From assembly GCA_945907105.1 (NCBI GenBank), contig CAMDSB010000019.1, positions 1 through 22,432 of the forward strand: a stretch of 22,432 bases of DNA, written 5' to 3'. The stretch comes from Rickettsia typhi. GTDB taxonomy: Bacteria > Pseudomonadota > Alphaproteobacteria > Rickettsiales > Rickettsiaceae. This document shows, piece by piece, positions 16,647-22,432 of the stretch. Numbering within the stretch: the first letter of the stretch is position 1; the number at the start of each line of letters is the position of its first letter. The notes under the pieces were generated by a model. It searched no databases, had not been told where the DNA came from, and saw only the letters and a list, made by a program, of their open reading frames with translations. Both the position numbers and the translations under genes were made by a program.

Positions 16647-18425
16647 TCAGTTAATTAGAAGTTTGGTATTATTAGTCTCTTTCAATTGCTTATTATACAG
16701 CTTGTAATACTCTTTTTGAATTTTTAGCAATTCCTGGTGCCTTCCTTGCTCCATCACTTTGCCGTGTTTCATTACCACAATCTGATCTGCATCTTTAATG
16801 CTGGCTAACCTATGAGTTATTACCACTGTTGTCCTACCGATTCTTAATTTGGCTAATGAATCTATTATTGAGCGTTCAGAGTGAGGATCAAGAGCGCTTG
16901 TTGCTTCATCTAGTACTAGAATTGGAGCATCTTTTAAAAACGCCCTAGCAATTGATAATCTTTGTCTTTGACCACCAGATAGAGTTGTCCCATTTGACCC
17001 CACCATTGTGTCATACCCCTGTGATAACGCAAGAATAAATTCATCCGCATCAGCAGCCTGCGCAGCCCTAATTATATCATCTCGTGATGCTCCAATCGTT
17101 CCATAAGCAATATTCTCTAAAACAGTGGTATCAAAAAGTACTGTTTCTTGAGAAACCAAAGAAATTTGACTCCTTAATGCCTTAAGAGTTATTTCTTTTA
17201 TGTCATAATTATCAATGAATACCGTCCCTAATGATGGATCAAACATTCGGATCACTAAATTAGCAATAGTGGTTTTACCACTACCTGAACTGCCTACAAA
17301 AGCATAGGTTTTTCCTGATTCAACTTTTAAATTAAGCGACTTCAATGCTGTCTTTCCATTAGAAAATTTCATTTCAACATTTTTAAATTCAATAAACGGA
17401 GAGACAAAAATTGGACTCTTAGCATGCTTTTGATCAGAAATAGTTGGCTTTAAATCTAGAATATTGAACACACGGTTAGCGGCAGTGATGCCTTCTTGTA
17501 AGTTTACATTTAAAGCCACAAGACTTTTAAACGGTCTGTAAGCAGAAACAAACGCAGTAATAAAGGCAAATAATGCTCCCGTAGTCATTTTACCTTCAAT
17601 TACTACAAGACCTCCATACCAAAGTACGCATGCTATTGCAAAGCCACTTAGTATTTCCATAATCGGTGATGTCAAAGAATCAAGTCTTGCTGCTTTTTTA
17701 TAGAAAGCTAGAATATTTGAGGTTATTTTTCTCGCTCTCTCTGCCTCTATTTTTTCCATGCAAAAAGATTTCATCACTTTAATAGATAAAAAAGTTTCAT
17801 CTAGTTTTGCTGTAAAGTCTCCTAATTCTTCCTGTGCTGAAGTTGTTACACTACGCATTTTTCGCCCAAGTTTTTGAATTGGATATATTGCCAGTGGAAA
17901 AGCCAAGAAAAGAAATGACGCCAAAAATGGGTCTAAATTAAACATTATTCCAATCAAAAATATTACTGATAATAAATGCTTAGCACAACCAACCAAAAGA
18001 TCGGAAACAGCTCCTCTCATCAACATTATATCGTTCGTAAATCTTGAAATTAACCTTCCAGAAGATTGAGACTGGATGAATAAAAAATCTGCTTGTAACA
18101 GATGTTCATACATAAGCATCTGTAAATTTGTAAGAACTTGCTGCCCCACAAACTTAATAAGGTAACTCTGAAAATACTCTGCTATGCCTTTTATTGAATA
18201 TATAATTAACGTCAAGAGAGGAATGACTACCAGCATCTCGCGATCATGAGTTAAGAACACTCTGTTAATTAGAGGCTCGACCAATCTAACAATTGCTGCA
18301 GAACAAATCGCGACAATCACCATAAAGAATATCGCCGTAAACACTTGTCTCTTATAAGGAGCTACATGGTTCTTTAAAAGCCGTGCTATTACTTGTCTCG
18401 ACTCAAGCCTTCTTTCAATTATCAA
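16647..18425 (-). CDS. msbA: MsbA-like lipid/multidrug ABC exporter (fused membrane and ATPase domains)
   Basis: The 592-aa half-transporter has a six-helix membrane domain (about 28-310) fused to an ATPase domain (about 340-580); it would act as a homodimer. The ATPase has Walker A GSSGSGKT (378-385), Q-loop region SLVSQE (422-427), signature LSGGQ (482-486), Walker B ILVLDEA (502-508) and switch His538 (ITHRLASI). Length and layout match MsbA, which flips lipid A-core or phospholipid, but related exporters with other substrates look the same, and Rickettsiales may carry more than one. The start is TTG at 18425, supported by AGGAG 8 nt upstream. It is transcribed alone from a good promoter. 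Confidence 0.88.
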   Translation of the reverse strand: MIIERRLESRQVIARLLKNHVAPYKRQVFTAIFFMVIVAICSAAIVRLVEPLINRVFLTHDREMLVVIPLLTLIIYSIKGIAEYFQSYLIKFVGQQVLTNLQMLMYEHLLQADFLFIQSQSSGRLISRFTNDIMLMRGAVSDLLVGCAKHLLSVIFLIGIMFNLDPFLASFLFLAFPLAIYPIQKLGRKMRSVTTSAQEELGDFTAKLDETFLSIKVMKSFCMEKIEAERARKITSNILAFYKKAARLDSLTSPIMEILSGFAIACVLWYGGLVVIEGKMTTGALFAFITAFVSAYRPFKSLVALNVNLQEGITAANRVFNILDLKPTISDQKHAKSPIFVSPFIEFKNVEMKFSNGKTALKSLNLKVESGKTYAFVGSSGSGKTTIANLVIRMFDPSLGTVFIDNYDIKEITLKALRSQISLVSQETVLFDTTVLENIAYGTIGASRDDIIRAAQAADADEFILALSQGYDTMVGSNGTTLSGGQRQRLSIARAFLKDAPILVLDEATSALDPHSERSIIDSLAKLRIGRTTVVITHRLASIKDADQIVVMKHGKVMEQGRHQELLKIQKEYYKLYNKQLKETNNTKLLIN

Positions 18426-18457
18426 TTTATTACTCCTAGAAGTTTCTTCGCAGGAAA

Positions 18458-18486
18458 GTTATATTTTATAAATAAATACTTGTCCA
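18458..18486 (-). promoter_or_regulatory. Candidate promoter of the MsbA-like gene
   Basis: TGGACA (18486 to 18481) and TATAAC (18463 to 18458) are 17 nt apart on the minus strand; each hexamer differs from consensus at one position. The leader to the TTG start would be about 25 nt. Confidence 0.6.
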
Positions 18487-18503
18487 GCTGAATTAGGTTG
18501 TAA

Positions 18504-18539
18504 GAAATCAAGCCTCAGGCCTTTCCTAAGCTTGATTTC
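18504..18539 (-). terminator. Perfect 10-bp inverted repeat after the pseudo-receiver regulator gene
   Basis: GAAATCAAGC (18504-18513) and GCTTGATTTC (18530-18539) are perfect complements with a 16-nt loop containing AGGCCT. It lies 62 nt beyond the regulator's stop and just before the next gene's promoter, the place for a terminator. The minus-strand continuation (TTACAACC) has few Ts, so an alternative regulatory use is possible. Confidence 0.4.
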
Positions 18540-18600
18540 AAATCTATATATTGTTTTACTACTAGCTATTAAAGTCTTTAGAAGTAGAATTTGAATAAGT

Positions 18601-19296
18601 CTAATCCAAACAATATCCTGCAGACCTTATTGTCTTAATCAGCGGATACCTATCAGAGTCAAGTTTCATTAAAGTCCTAATTCTATTTATATGGACATCA
18701 ATAGTTCGATGTGCAATATCTTTTTCCGTTCCCCAAACATAGTCGATAATTTGACGACGTGAATATATATTTTTAGGCTTCTGAACAAATAGCTCCAAAA
18801 TTTTGAATTCAGTCGGCCCTAAGTGAACTTGTTTAGCACCTCTAAGAACCTTAAAAGTTGACAAATCCATACTTATGTCACCATATTTAATAACTTTATC
18901 TTGAAATACTGGCTTAGATTTGCGGAGCAATAATCTGATAGTTGTCATTAATTCGTTAGGGGTAAAAGGCCTCTGTAGTACCTCAGTATAACCACTACCA
19001 ATTAAATTATAATTATCAATGGACTCGCCTTGCTCAATAATAAACACTATTGGCAACTCTTTTAAGTCGGGTACCCTTCTAAGAAGTGCTCCCAGCTCCA
19101 TAGCCGATTGATCTTGTACTCTAGAACTAACTATAGCTACGTTTGGTAAATTTACCTGAGCCGCTCTTAGAGCAGTTTCAGAATTTCTTGCCCTTGTAAC
19201 ATCAAACCAATAACGTTCAATCGCATTACAAAGATTAGTATTCATTACTTCGTCGGCTTCAACAACTAATATTTTTGGCGGTAATTTATCTGACAC
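18601..19296 (-). CDS. PhoB/OmpR-family regulator with degenerate receiver domain
   Basis: The 231-aa protein has the two-domain plan of an OmpR/PhoB response regulator: receiver (about 8-125) and winged-helix DNA-binding domain (about 133-231). The second is well conserved: LGPTEFKILELF, then YSRRQIIDYVWG and RTIDVHINRIR, ending TIRSAGYCLD. The receiver has lost its switch residues. Compared with E. coli PhoB, D10 becomes A14, phospho-acceptor D53 becomes S57, T83 becomes I87 and K105 becomes R109. It therefore cannot be phosphorylated at the usual site and probably works independently of a kinase, like ChxR of Chlamydia or HP1043 of Helicobacter. The start is GTG at 19296 with AGGAGA 8 nt upstream. 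It is monocistronic, divergent from rpsF. Confidence 0.85.
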   Translation of the reverse strand: MSDKLPPKILVVEADEVMNTNLCNAIERYWFDVTRARNSETALRAAQVNLPNVAIVSSRVQDQSAMELGALLRRVPDLKELPIVFIIEQGESIDNYNLIGSGYTEVLQRPFTPNELMTTIRLLLRKSKPVFQDKVIKYGDISMDLSTFKVLRGAKQVHLGPTEFKILELFVQKPKNIYSRRQIIDYVWGTEKDIAHRTIDVHINRIRTLMKLDSDRYPLIKTIRSAGYCLD

Positions 19297-19317
19297 GAAT
19301 TTAGTCTCCTAATACTT

Positions 19318-19367
19318 TTAATTATAATTTAACGCTGTCATTATAGTTCTTTTATGGTTACACCCAA
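19318..19367 (-). promoter_or_regulatory. Candidate promoter of the pseudo-receiver gene, with a TTAA-N7-TTAA motif
   Basis: TTGGGT (19367 to 19362) and TATAAT (19345 to 19340) are 16 nt apart on the minus strand. Downstream, in the leader, TTAA (19318-19321) and TTAA (19329-19332) are 7 nt apart, the form of a CtrA site. In AT-rich DNA this motif can easily occur by chance. Confidence 0.4.
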
Positions 19368-19449
19368 GTAAAATACAATTAATGTAAGTGCTTTTTTTAT
19401 TCTTTATGTTTAATTAAAGACATTTTTGCATAATTAAGAAAGATAATGC

Positions 19450-19478
19450 TTGAATAAATTAGTTTATATTGTTATAAA
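19450..19478 (+). promoter_or_regulatory. Candidate promoter of the rpsF-rpsR-rplI operon
   Basis: TTGAAT (19450-19455) and TATAAA (19473-19478) are 17 nt apart. Transcription would start near 19485, so the in-frame ATG at 19478 cannot be the rpsF start; this supports the ATG at 19523. Confidence 0.55.
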
Positions 19479-19522
19479 TGGCCATATTTTATAAAGTCAC
19501 TTATCAATTGGAGACGCTTTTT

Positions 19523-19891
19523 ATGGCATTTTATGAATCCATTATTATTATTCGTCAGGATGTTTCATCATCTGATGTTGACAAGATCATTGATGATCTT
19601 AAGCAAGTAATCAAAAGCTATGATGGTAACGTAGTAAAGACAGAGTATTGGGGTTTAAGGACTCTTGCATACGAAATTAAAAATAATAAAAAGGGCCATT
19701 ATTACTTCATGGGTATTGAAGCAACTAAGCCTCTACTCGACGAGCTTGATAGGAAAACTAAACTTAGCGAAAGTATAATTAGAACCTCACTGGTTCGTGT
19801 AGACTCAATCAGTAAGGATCCTTCTCCAATTCTTAGAGCAAAAGGTTCTAATGAAGAGAACACTGTTGATGTAACGTCAAATCGAAACTAA
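19523..19891 (+). CDS. rpsF: Small ribosomal subunit protein bS6
   Basis: bS6 binds the central domain of 16S rRNA together with bS18. The 122-aa protein begins MAFYESIIIIRQDVSSSDVD, the usual S6 start, and contains VVKTEYWGLRTLAYEIKNNKKGHY, split here only by position. The frame is open back to an ATG at 19478, but that codon overlaps the predicted -10 and the extra 15 residues do not fit the family. GGAG lies 9 nt before the ATG at 19523. The gene leads the conserved rpsF-rpsR-rplI operon. Confidence 0.96.
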   Translation: MAFYESIIIIRQDVSSSDVDKIIDDLKQVIKSYDGNVVKTEYWGLRTLAYEIKNNKKGHYYFMGIEATKPLLDELDRKTKLSESIIRTSLVRVDSISKDPSPILRAKGSNEENTVDVTSNRN

Positions 19892-19926
19892 AGCAATTAT
19901 TACAACACAAAAAGTAGATTAATTTA

Positions 19927-20223
19927 ATGGCATATGAACCTTCTTCAGAATCAAATAAATCATTTGAAAACTCAGGCGCAGGCGATAGAACTAATAGAAA
20001 GCCCTTTTTTAAAAAAAGCAAAGGCTGTCGTTTTTCAGGAAAAGGGGCTCCAGTTATAGATTATAAGGACCCTGACCTTTTAGGTGAATTTATATCCGAA
20101 GGCGGCAGAATGTTGCCAAGCCGAATTACTAATGTTTCTGCAAAATATCAACGCGCTTTAAAAAAAGCGATAAAACACAGCCGAATTATTGCGCTTTTGC
20201 CTTTTGTTTATACAAGCAAGTAG
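19927..20223 (+). CDS. rpsR: Small ribosomal subunit protein bS18
   Basis: bS18 partners bS6 in the 30S platform. The 98-aa protein has the family core from about residue 28: [41 protein letters not shown] and the basic C-terminal [14 protein letters not shown] Ser/Asn-rich N-terminal stretch of about 25 residues precedes the core. There is no clear Shine-Dalgarno before the ATG at 19927; it lies 35 nt after rpsF, so coupling is possible. Order and spacing match the standard bacterial operon. Confidence 0.96.
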   Translation: MAYEPSSESNKSFENSGAGDRTNRKPFFKKSKGCRFSGKGAPVIDYKDPDLLGEFISEGGRMLPSRITNVSAKYQRALKKAIKHSRIIALLPFVYTSK

Positions 20224-20272
20224 TTTTCGGACACAGATTTAGTATCATTGAACATTTTATTTATATAAAAAT

Positions 20273-20863
20273 ATGCAAGTTATCTTAGTAAAGCCAGTTA
20301 GAAAATTAGGAAAAGTTGGAAATACTGTTACCGTCGCGGATGGTTTTGGTCGCAACTATTTAATACCTCAAGAATTTGCAATAAGAGCTACCAAAGAAAA
20401 TATCGCTAAATTTGCCTCTTTGCAAAAAGGTATGGAAGCTAAAAATTCAGAACATAAAGCACAAGCAGAAGAAATTGCGCTTACCATTAAAGGTAAGCAC
20501 ATAGCTTTTATAGCCCAATCTGCTGCAGATGGAAGATTGTTTGGATCAGTAAGTGCAAAAGCGATTGCACTTGAGATTTCAAAGCTAGCACACGTACCGC
20601 TTAATTACGCTAATATTCTTCTTGATACTCCTATTAAATTTAACGGCGTATTTGATGTTCAGGTTATTCTTCACCCAGAGGTTATTACTACTATACTCGT
20701 GGTAGTTGCCAAAACAGATACTGAAGCACAAGATGCCTTGAGAGAATATAAAGAAGGTGGCAAAAAAGAGGCTCAGCAAAAAGAAGATGAGCTAAGTGTT
20801 ATGGAAGCAGAGAATTCAAAGCAACAAGAAGCAACAGAAATAACTGAAGAAAACATAAACTAA
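20273..20863 (+). CDS. rplI: Large ribosomal subunit protein bL9
   Basis: bL9 is a two-domain 50S protein. The N-terminal RNA-binding domain has the signature GKVGNTVTVADGFGRNYLIP (about 13-32). A connecting helix (about 40-75) leads to the C-terminal domain (about 76-150), with GRLFGSVSAKAI. The 196 aa exceed the 150-aa E. coli protein because of a charged, Glu/Gln-rich tail (about 152-196). Longer L9 proteins with such tails are seen in alphaproteobacteria. No Shine-Dalgarno is visible before the ATG at 20273; the upstream DNA is nearly all A/T. Last gene of the ribosomal operon. Confidence 0.96.
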   Translation: MQVILVKPVRKLGKVGNTVTVADGFGRNYLIPQEFAIRATKENIAKFASLQKGMEAKNSEHKAQAEEIALTIKGKHIAFIAQSAADGRLFGSVSAKAIALEISKLAHVPLNYANILLDTPIKFNGVFDVQVILHPEVITTILVVVAKTDTEAQDALREYKEGGKKEAQQKEDELSVMEAENSKQQEATEITEENIN

Positions 20864-20883
20864 CCGGAGATGGCCGGAGATAG
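20864..20883 (+). repeat. Tandem 10-bp repeat containing two ribosome-binding sites
   Basis: CCGGAGATGG (20864-20873) is followed directly by CCGGAGATAG (20874-20883), right after the rplI stop. Each copy holds GGAGA; the second is 8 nt before the ATG of the next small ORF. Confidence 0.6.
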
Positions 20884-20888
20884 TTAGT

Positions 20889-21137
20889 ATGTCAAAAAAA
20901 GTCTTAGCAACTAACTGCACAATAAAAACTTTACCACAAGATTGGTCTGCAAAAGTAAATAATACTGGCACAGCTATTATCACAGTTCCTGGATATATGG
21001 CAGGAATGTTCGGTGGAGTTATGGAATAAGCTTGCAGTATAAATGGTTTCACATGCGAGTCATTTGACGGTCAAAACTTTGCAAAATTGGTTGGTGCTGA
21101 TGCTAATTTTGATGAATCAGACTTTCACGATTTATAG
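20889..21137 (+). pseudogene. Small unknown ORF with in-frame stop after rplI
   Basis: From the ATG at 20889 a 46-aa frame (MSKKVLATNCTIKTLPQDWS...) ends at TAA (21027-21029). The same frame then stays open for 35 more codons (ACSINGFTCESFDGQNF...) to TAG at 21135-21137. Either a gene of about 82 codons has been broken by a nonsense change, or only the 46-aa protein is real. A good GGAGA lies 8 nt before the ATG, and the gene starts 25 nt after rplI, so it could be cotranscribed with the ribosomal operon. I do not recognise the protein; no membrane segment or signal peptide is evident. Confidence 0.45.
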
Positions 21138-21146
21138 TAGTAAATT

Positions 21147-21179
21147 TTACGCCAACATACTTACTAAATATAGGCGTAA
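21147..21179. terminator. Inverted repeat at the end of the rplI region
   Basis: TTACGCC (21147-21153) pairs with GGCGTAA (21173-21179) with a 19-nt loop, between the plus-strand ribosomal unit and the oppositely oriented DUF924 gene. It is placed to be a terminator for one or both, but there is no good T run on the plus side. Confidence 0.3.
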
Positions 21180-21309
21180 TATACAATAGAAACCCCCTAA
21201 CAATATCGATAATTGCTCACAATCAATTTGCTGATTCGTGAATTATAGAATAGTGTGTAATCTCCTTGTACCTTCCAAAAACATTTTTTGTAGAACTCTT
21301 CATCTTCTA

Positions 21310-21849
21310 TTAAAAACTTGATTTTAGAGTTGATAAGAAGACAACTTCTTCTGGAGTTGATACTCTACCTAATATATTGTTTCGATGAGGAAAACGGCCA
21401 AATTTACTAATAATATCGCTATGAGCTATAGCGTAATTTAGGATATTTATATTACCCATTTTATTATACAACTCTACAGAAAGTTCTTGGTCTAGCAATA
21501 ATTCACTATGCATAAGAGGCATGTATAAAAACATGCGCTTCTCTTGGTTCATCTTTAAGTCAAACTCTTTCTTCATGGCCTCCTTCGCACATTCTAATGC
21601 CAGCTTATCTCCTGAAAAAGCTTTTGGTGTATCTCTAAACATATTACGTGGAAATTGGTCTAGTATAAGTATTAATGACAAGATATCTTCGGCTTCCCTC
21701 TTCCAACTATCTAATTCGTTATTAATAGCTTTATTGTAAACTGCAAAAAATCTTTTCTTAATAAGAGCATCAAACTCAGGATCTTTTAGAAACCAGTTTG
21801 GTTTATTATCAAACCAAAAATCAATAATAGTAGATGGGTTCCGATTCAT
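21310..21849 (-). CDS. DUF924 family protein
   Basis: The 179-aa protein is an all-helical DUF924 member. Family hallmarks are IIDFWFDNKPNWFLKDPEFD near the start, ILILDQFPRNMFRDTPKAFS (about 60-79), LYMPLMHSE (about 108-116) and the C-terminal SKFGRFPHRNNILGRVSTPEE. The fold is predicted to be TPR-like; no biochemical function is established. Length is normal for the family, so it appears intact. The Shine-Dalgarno before the ATG is weak. It lies 129 nt after carD on the same strand. Confidence 0.88.
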   Translation of the reverse strand: MNRNPSTIIDFWFDNKPNWFLKDPEFDALIKKRFFAVYNKAINNELDSWKREAEDILSLILILDQFPRNMFRDTPKAFSGDKLALECAKEAMKKEFDLKMNQEKRMFLYMPLMHSELLLDQELSVELYNKMGNINILNYAIAHSDIISKFGRFPHRNNILGRVSTPEEVVFLSTLKSSF

Positions 21850-21978
21850 AAAACTATCTCTGAGCTTGAGTTTGATCTGCGATATTACTTGAGGTACTAT
21901 TTCACCAGTCTATTTCTCTGAATTAACATAAGGTCATGCTTGCTAACCTCTTAAATTCATTCGATGTGTTTTTATTCA

Positions 21979-22432
21979 CTAAGCAGCTGCCAACTTCTCA
22001 CGTAATAATTCAACTAATTTTTCTGTTGCACTGGCTATAGTTATATTTTCTAACACTGCTATTTCAGTAGCAAGGCGATTGAGTGCTGATTCATAAATTG
22101 TTCTTTCACTATAAGAACGATCATTATCAACATTTTATATAAATCACGTACAACTTCAGCTATGGCTTCAATTTGGCCTGAATTTATTTTAGTTTCATAT
22201 TCTTGAGCGCGTCTGCTCCACATCTTATTACCACGTTTTGGCTTGTCGTTTAAGATGTTATATACGTTATTAACGTCGCTTTTAGTAGCTAACGTTCTAA
22301 GACCAGATGCAGTTGCTCTTGAGACTGGAACTCTTAGAGTCATTTTATCATGGGGAAATGAGATTACGTAAACTTCTAGCTTAATCTCACCTATGGCTTG
22401 ACTTTCAATCTGAATAATTTCGCCAACGCCAT
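21979..22432 (-). pseudogene. carD: CarD-family transcription regulator, frameshifted and cut by the window edge
   Basis: CarD binds RNA polymerase and stabilises open complexes, especially at rRNA promoters. Reading from the window edge the frame gives (H)GVGEIIQIES, VISFPHDKMTLRVPVSRATA, GNKMWSRRAQEYETKINSGQ and AEVVRDLYK, unmistakably CarD. At the A run 22136-22133 (minus strand) the frame shifts. In the original frame the protein ends at 22059 with unrelated residues. In the next frame the expected CarD C-terminus continues as NVDNDRSYSERTIYESALNR and so on to LREKLAAA and TAG at 21981-21979. One extra A would restore a 150-residue visible product. This may be a sequencing error, a true pseudogene, or a site rescued by polymerase slippage. 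Confidence 0.85.

Noticed and set aside
19478..19522. 15-residue N-terminal extension of bS6
   Set aside because: Its ATG overlaps the predicted -10 box, and the family begins at the later MAFYES start, which has a good GGAG.
21027..21029. Stop-codon recoding at the TAA in the small ORF
   Set aside because: TAA is the least leaky stop, no recoding element is visible, and all other genes here use TAA, TAG and TGA as normal stops.
1..22432. CRISPR array, tRNA/rRNA genes, intact insertion sequence or phage genes
   Set aside because: I looked for spaced repeats, cloverleaf and T-loop motifs, transposase motifs and phage structural genes and found none that hold up.

Overview
This AT-rich window is bacterial chromosomal DNA and is most likely from an obligately intracellular alphaproteobacterium of the Rickettsiales/Holosporales type. 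I infer this from the base composition, the large NAD-specific glutamate dehydrogenase, the alphaproteobacterial DksA zinc-finger variant, CarD, a short XRE regulator of rickettsial type, and a eukaryote-like LRR protein beside housekeeping genes. I have not placed the species. No rRNA, tRNA, CRISPR array, prophage or intact insertion sequence was seen.

Layout. (1) 1-1187, minus: 5' part of a NAD-glutamate dehydrogenase gene, divergent from mnmE. (2) 1426-4205, plus: mnmE and xerC (TAATG-coupled), then dksA with its own promoter; a GTG-started methyltransferase follows to 4911. (3) 4929-7534, minus: an MFS permease and a PBP4-type D,D-peptidase overlapping by 4 nt, then a gene-poor stretch (7535-7848). 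(4) 7849-9831, minus: XRE regulator and lnt, divergent from fabI (9911-10711, plus), which is followed by a DUF4345 membrane protein. (5) 11358-12575, minus: LRR protein with two F-box-like motifs near its C-terminus, a candidate host-directed effector, behind a cluster of inverted repeats. (6) 12745-16531, minus: yajC, secD and a GT-C-like polytopic membrane protein. (7) 16647-18425: MsbA-like ABC exporter, then 18601-19296: a PhoB-type regulator with a degenerate receiver domain; both minus. (8) 19523-20863, plus: the rpsF-rpsR-rplI operon, followed by a small unknown ORF with an in-frame stop. (9) 21310-22432, minus: a DUF924 protein and carD, whose frame is broken by an apparent one-base deletion in an A run.

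Most genes are core envelope and information-processing functions: protein export (YajC/SecD), lipoprotein maturation (Lnt), fatty-acid synthesis (FabI), peptidoglycan trimming (PBP4), lipid export (MsbA-like), tRNA modification (MnmE), chromosome dimer resolution (XerC) and transcription control (DksA, CarD, the pseudo-receiver regulator, the XRE protein). I see no clear multi-gene novel system. The points most worth following are the pseudo-receiver regulator, the broken carD, the LRR/F-box-like protein and the small ORF behind rplI.
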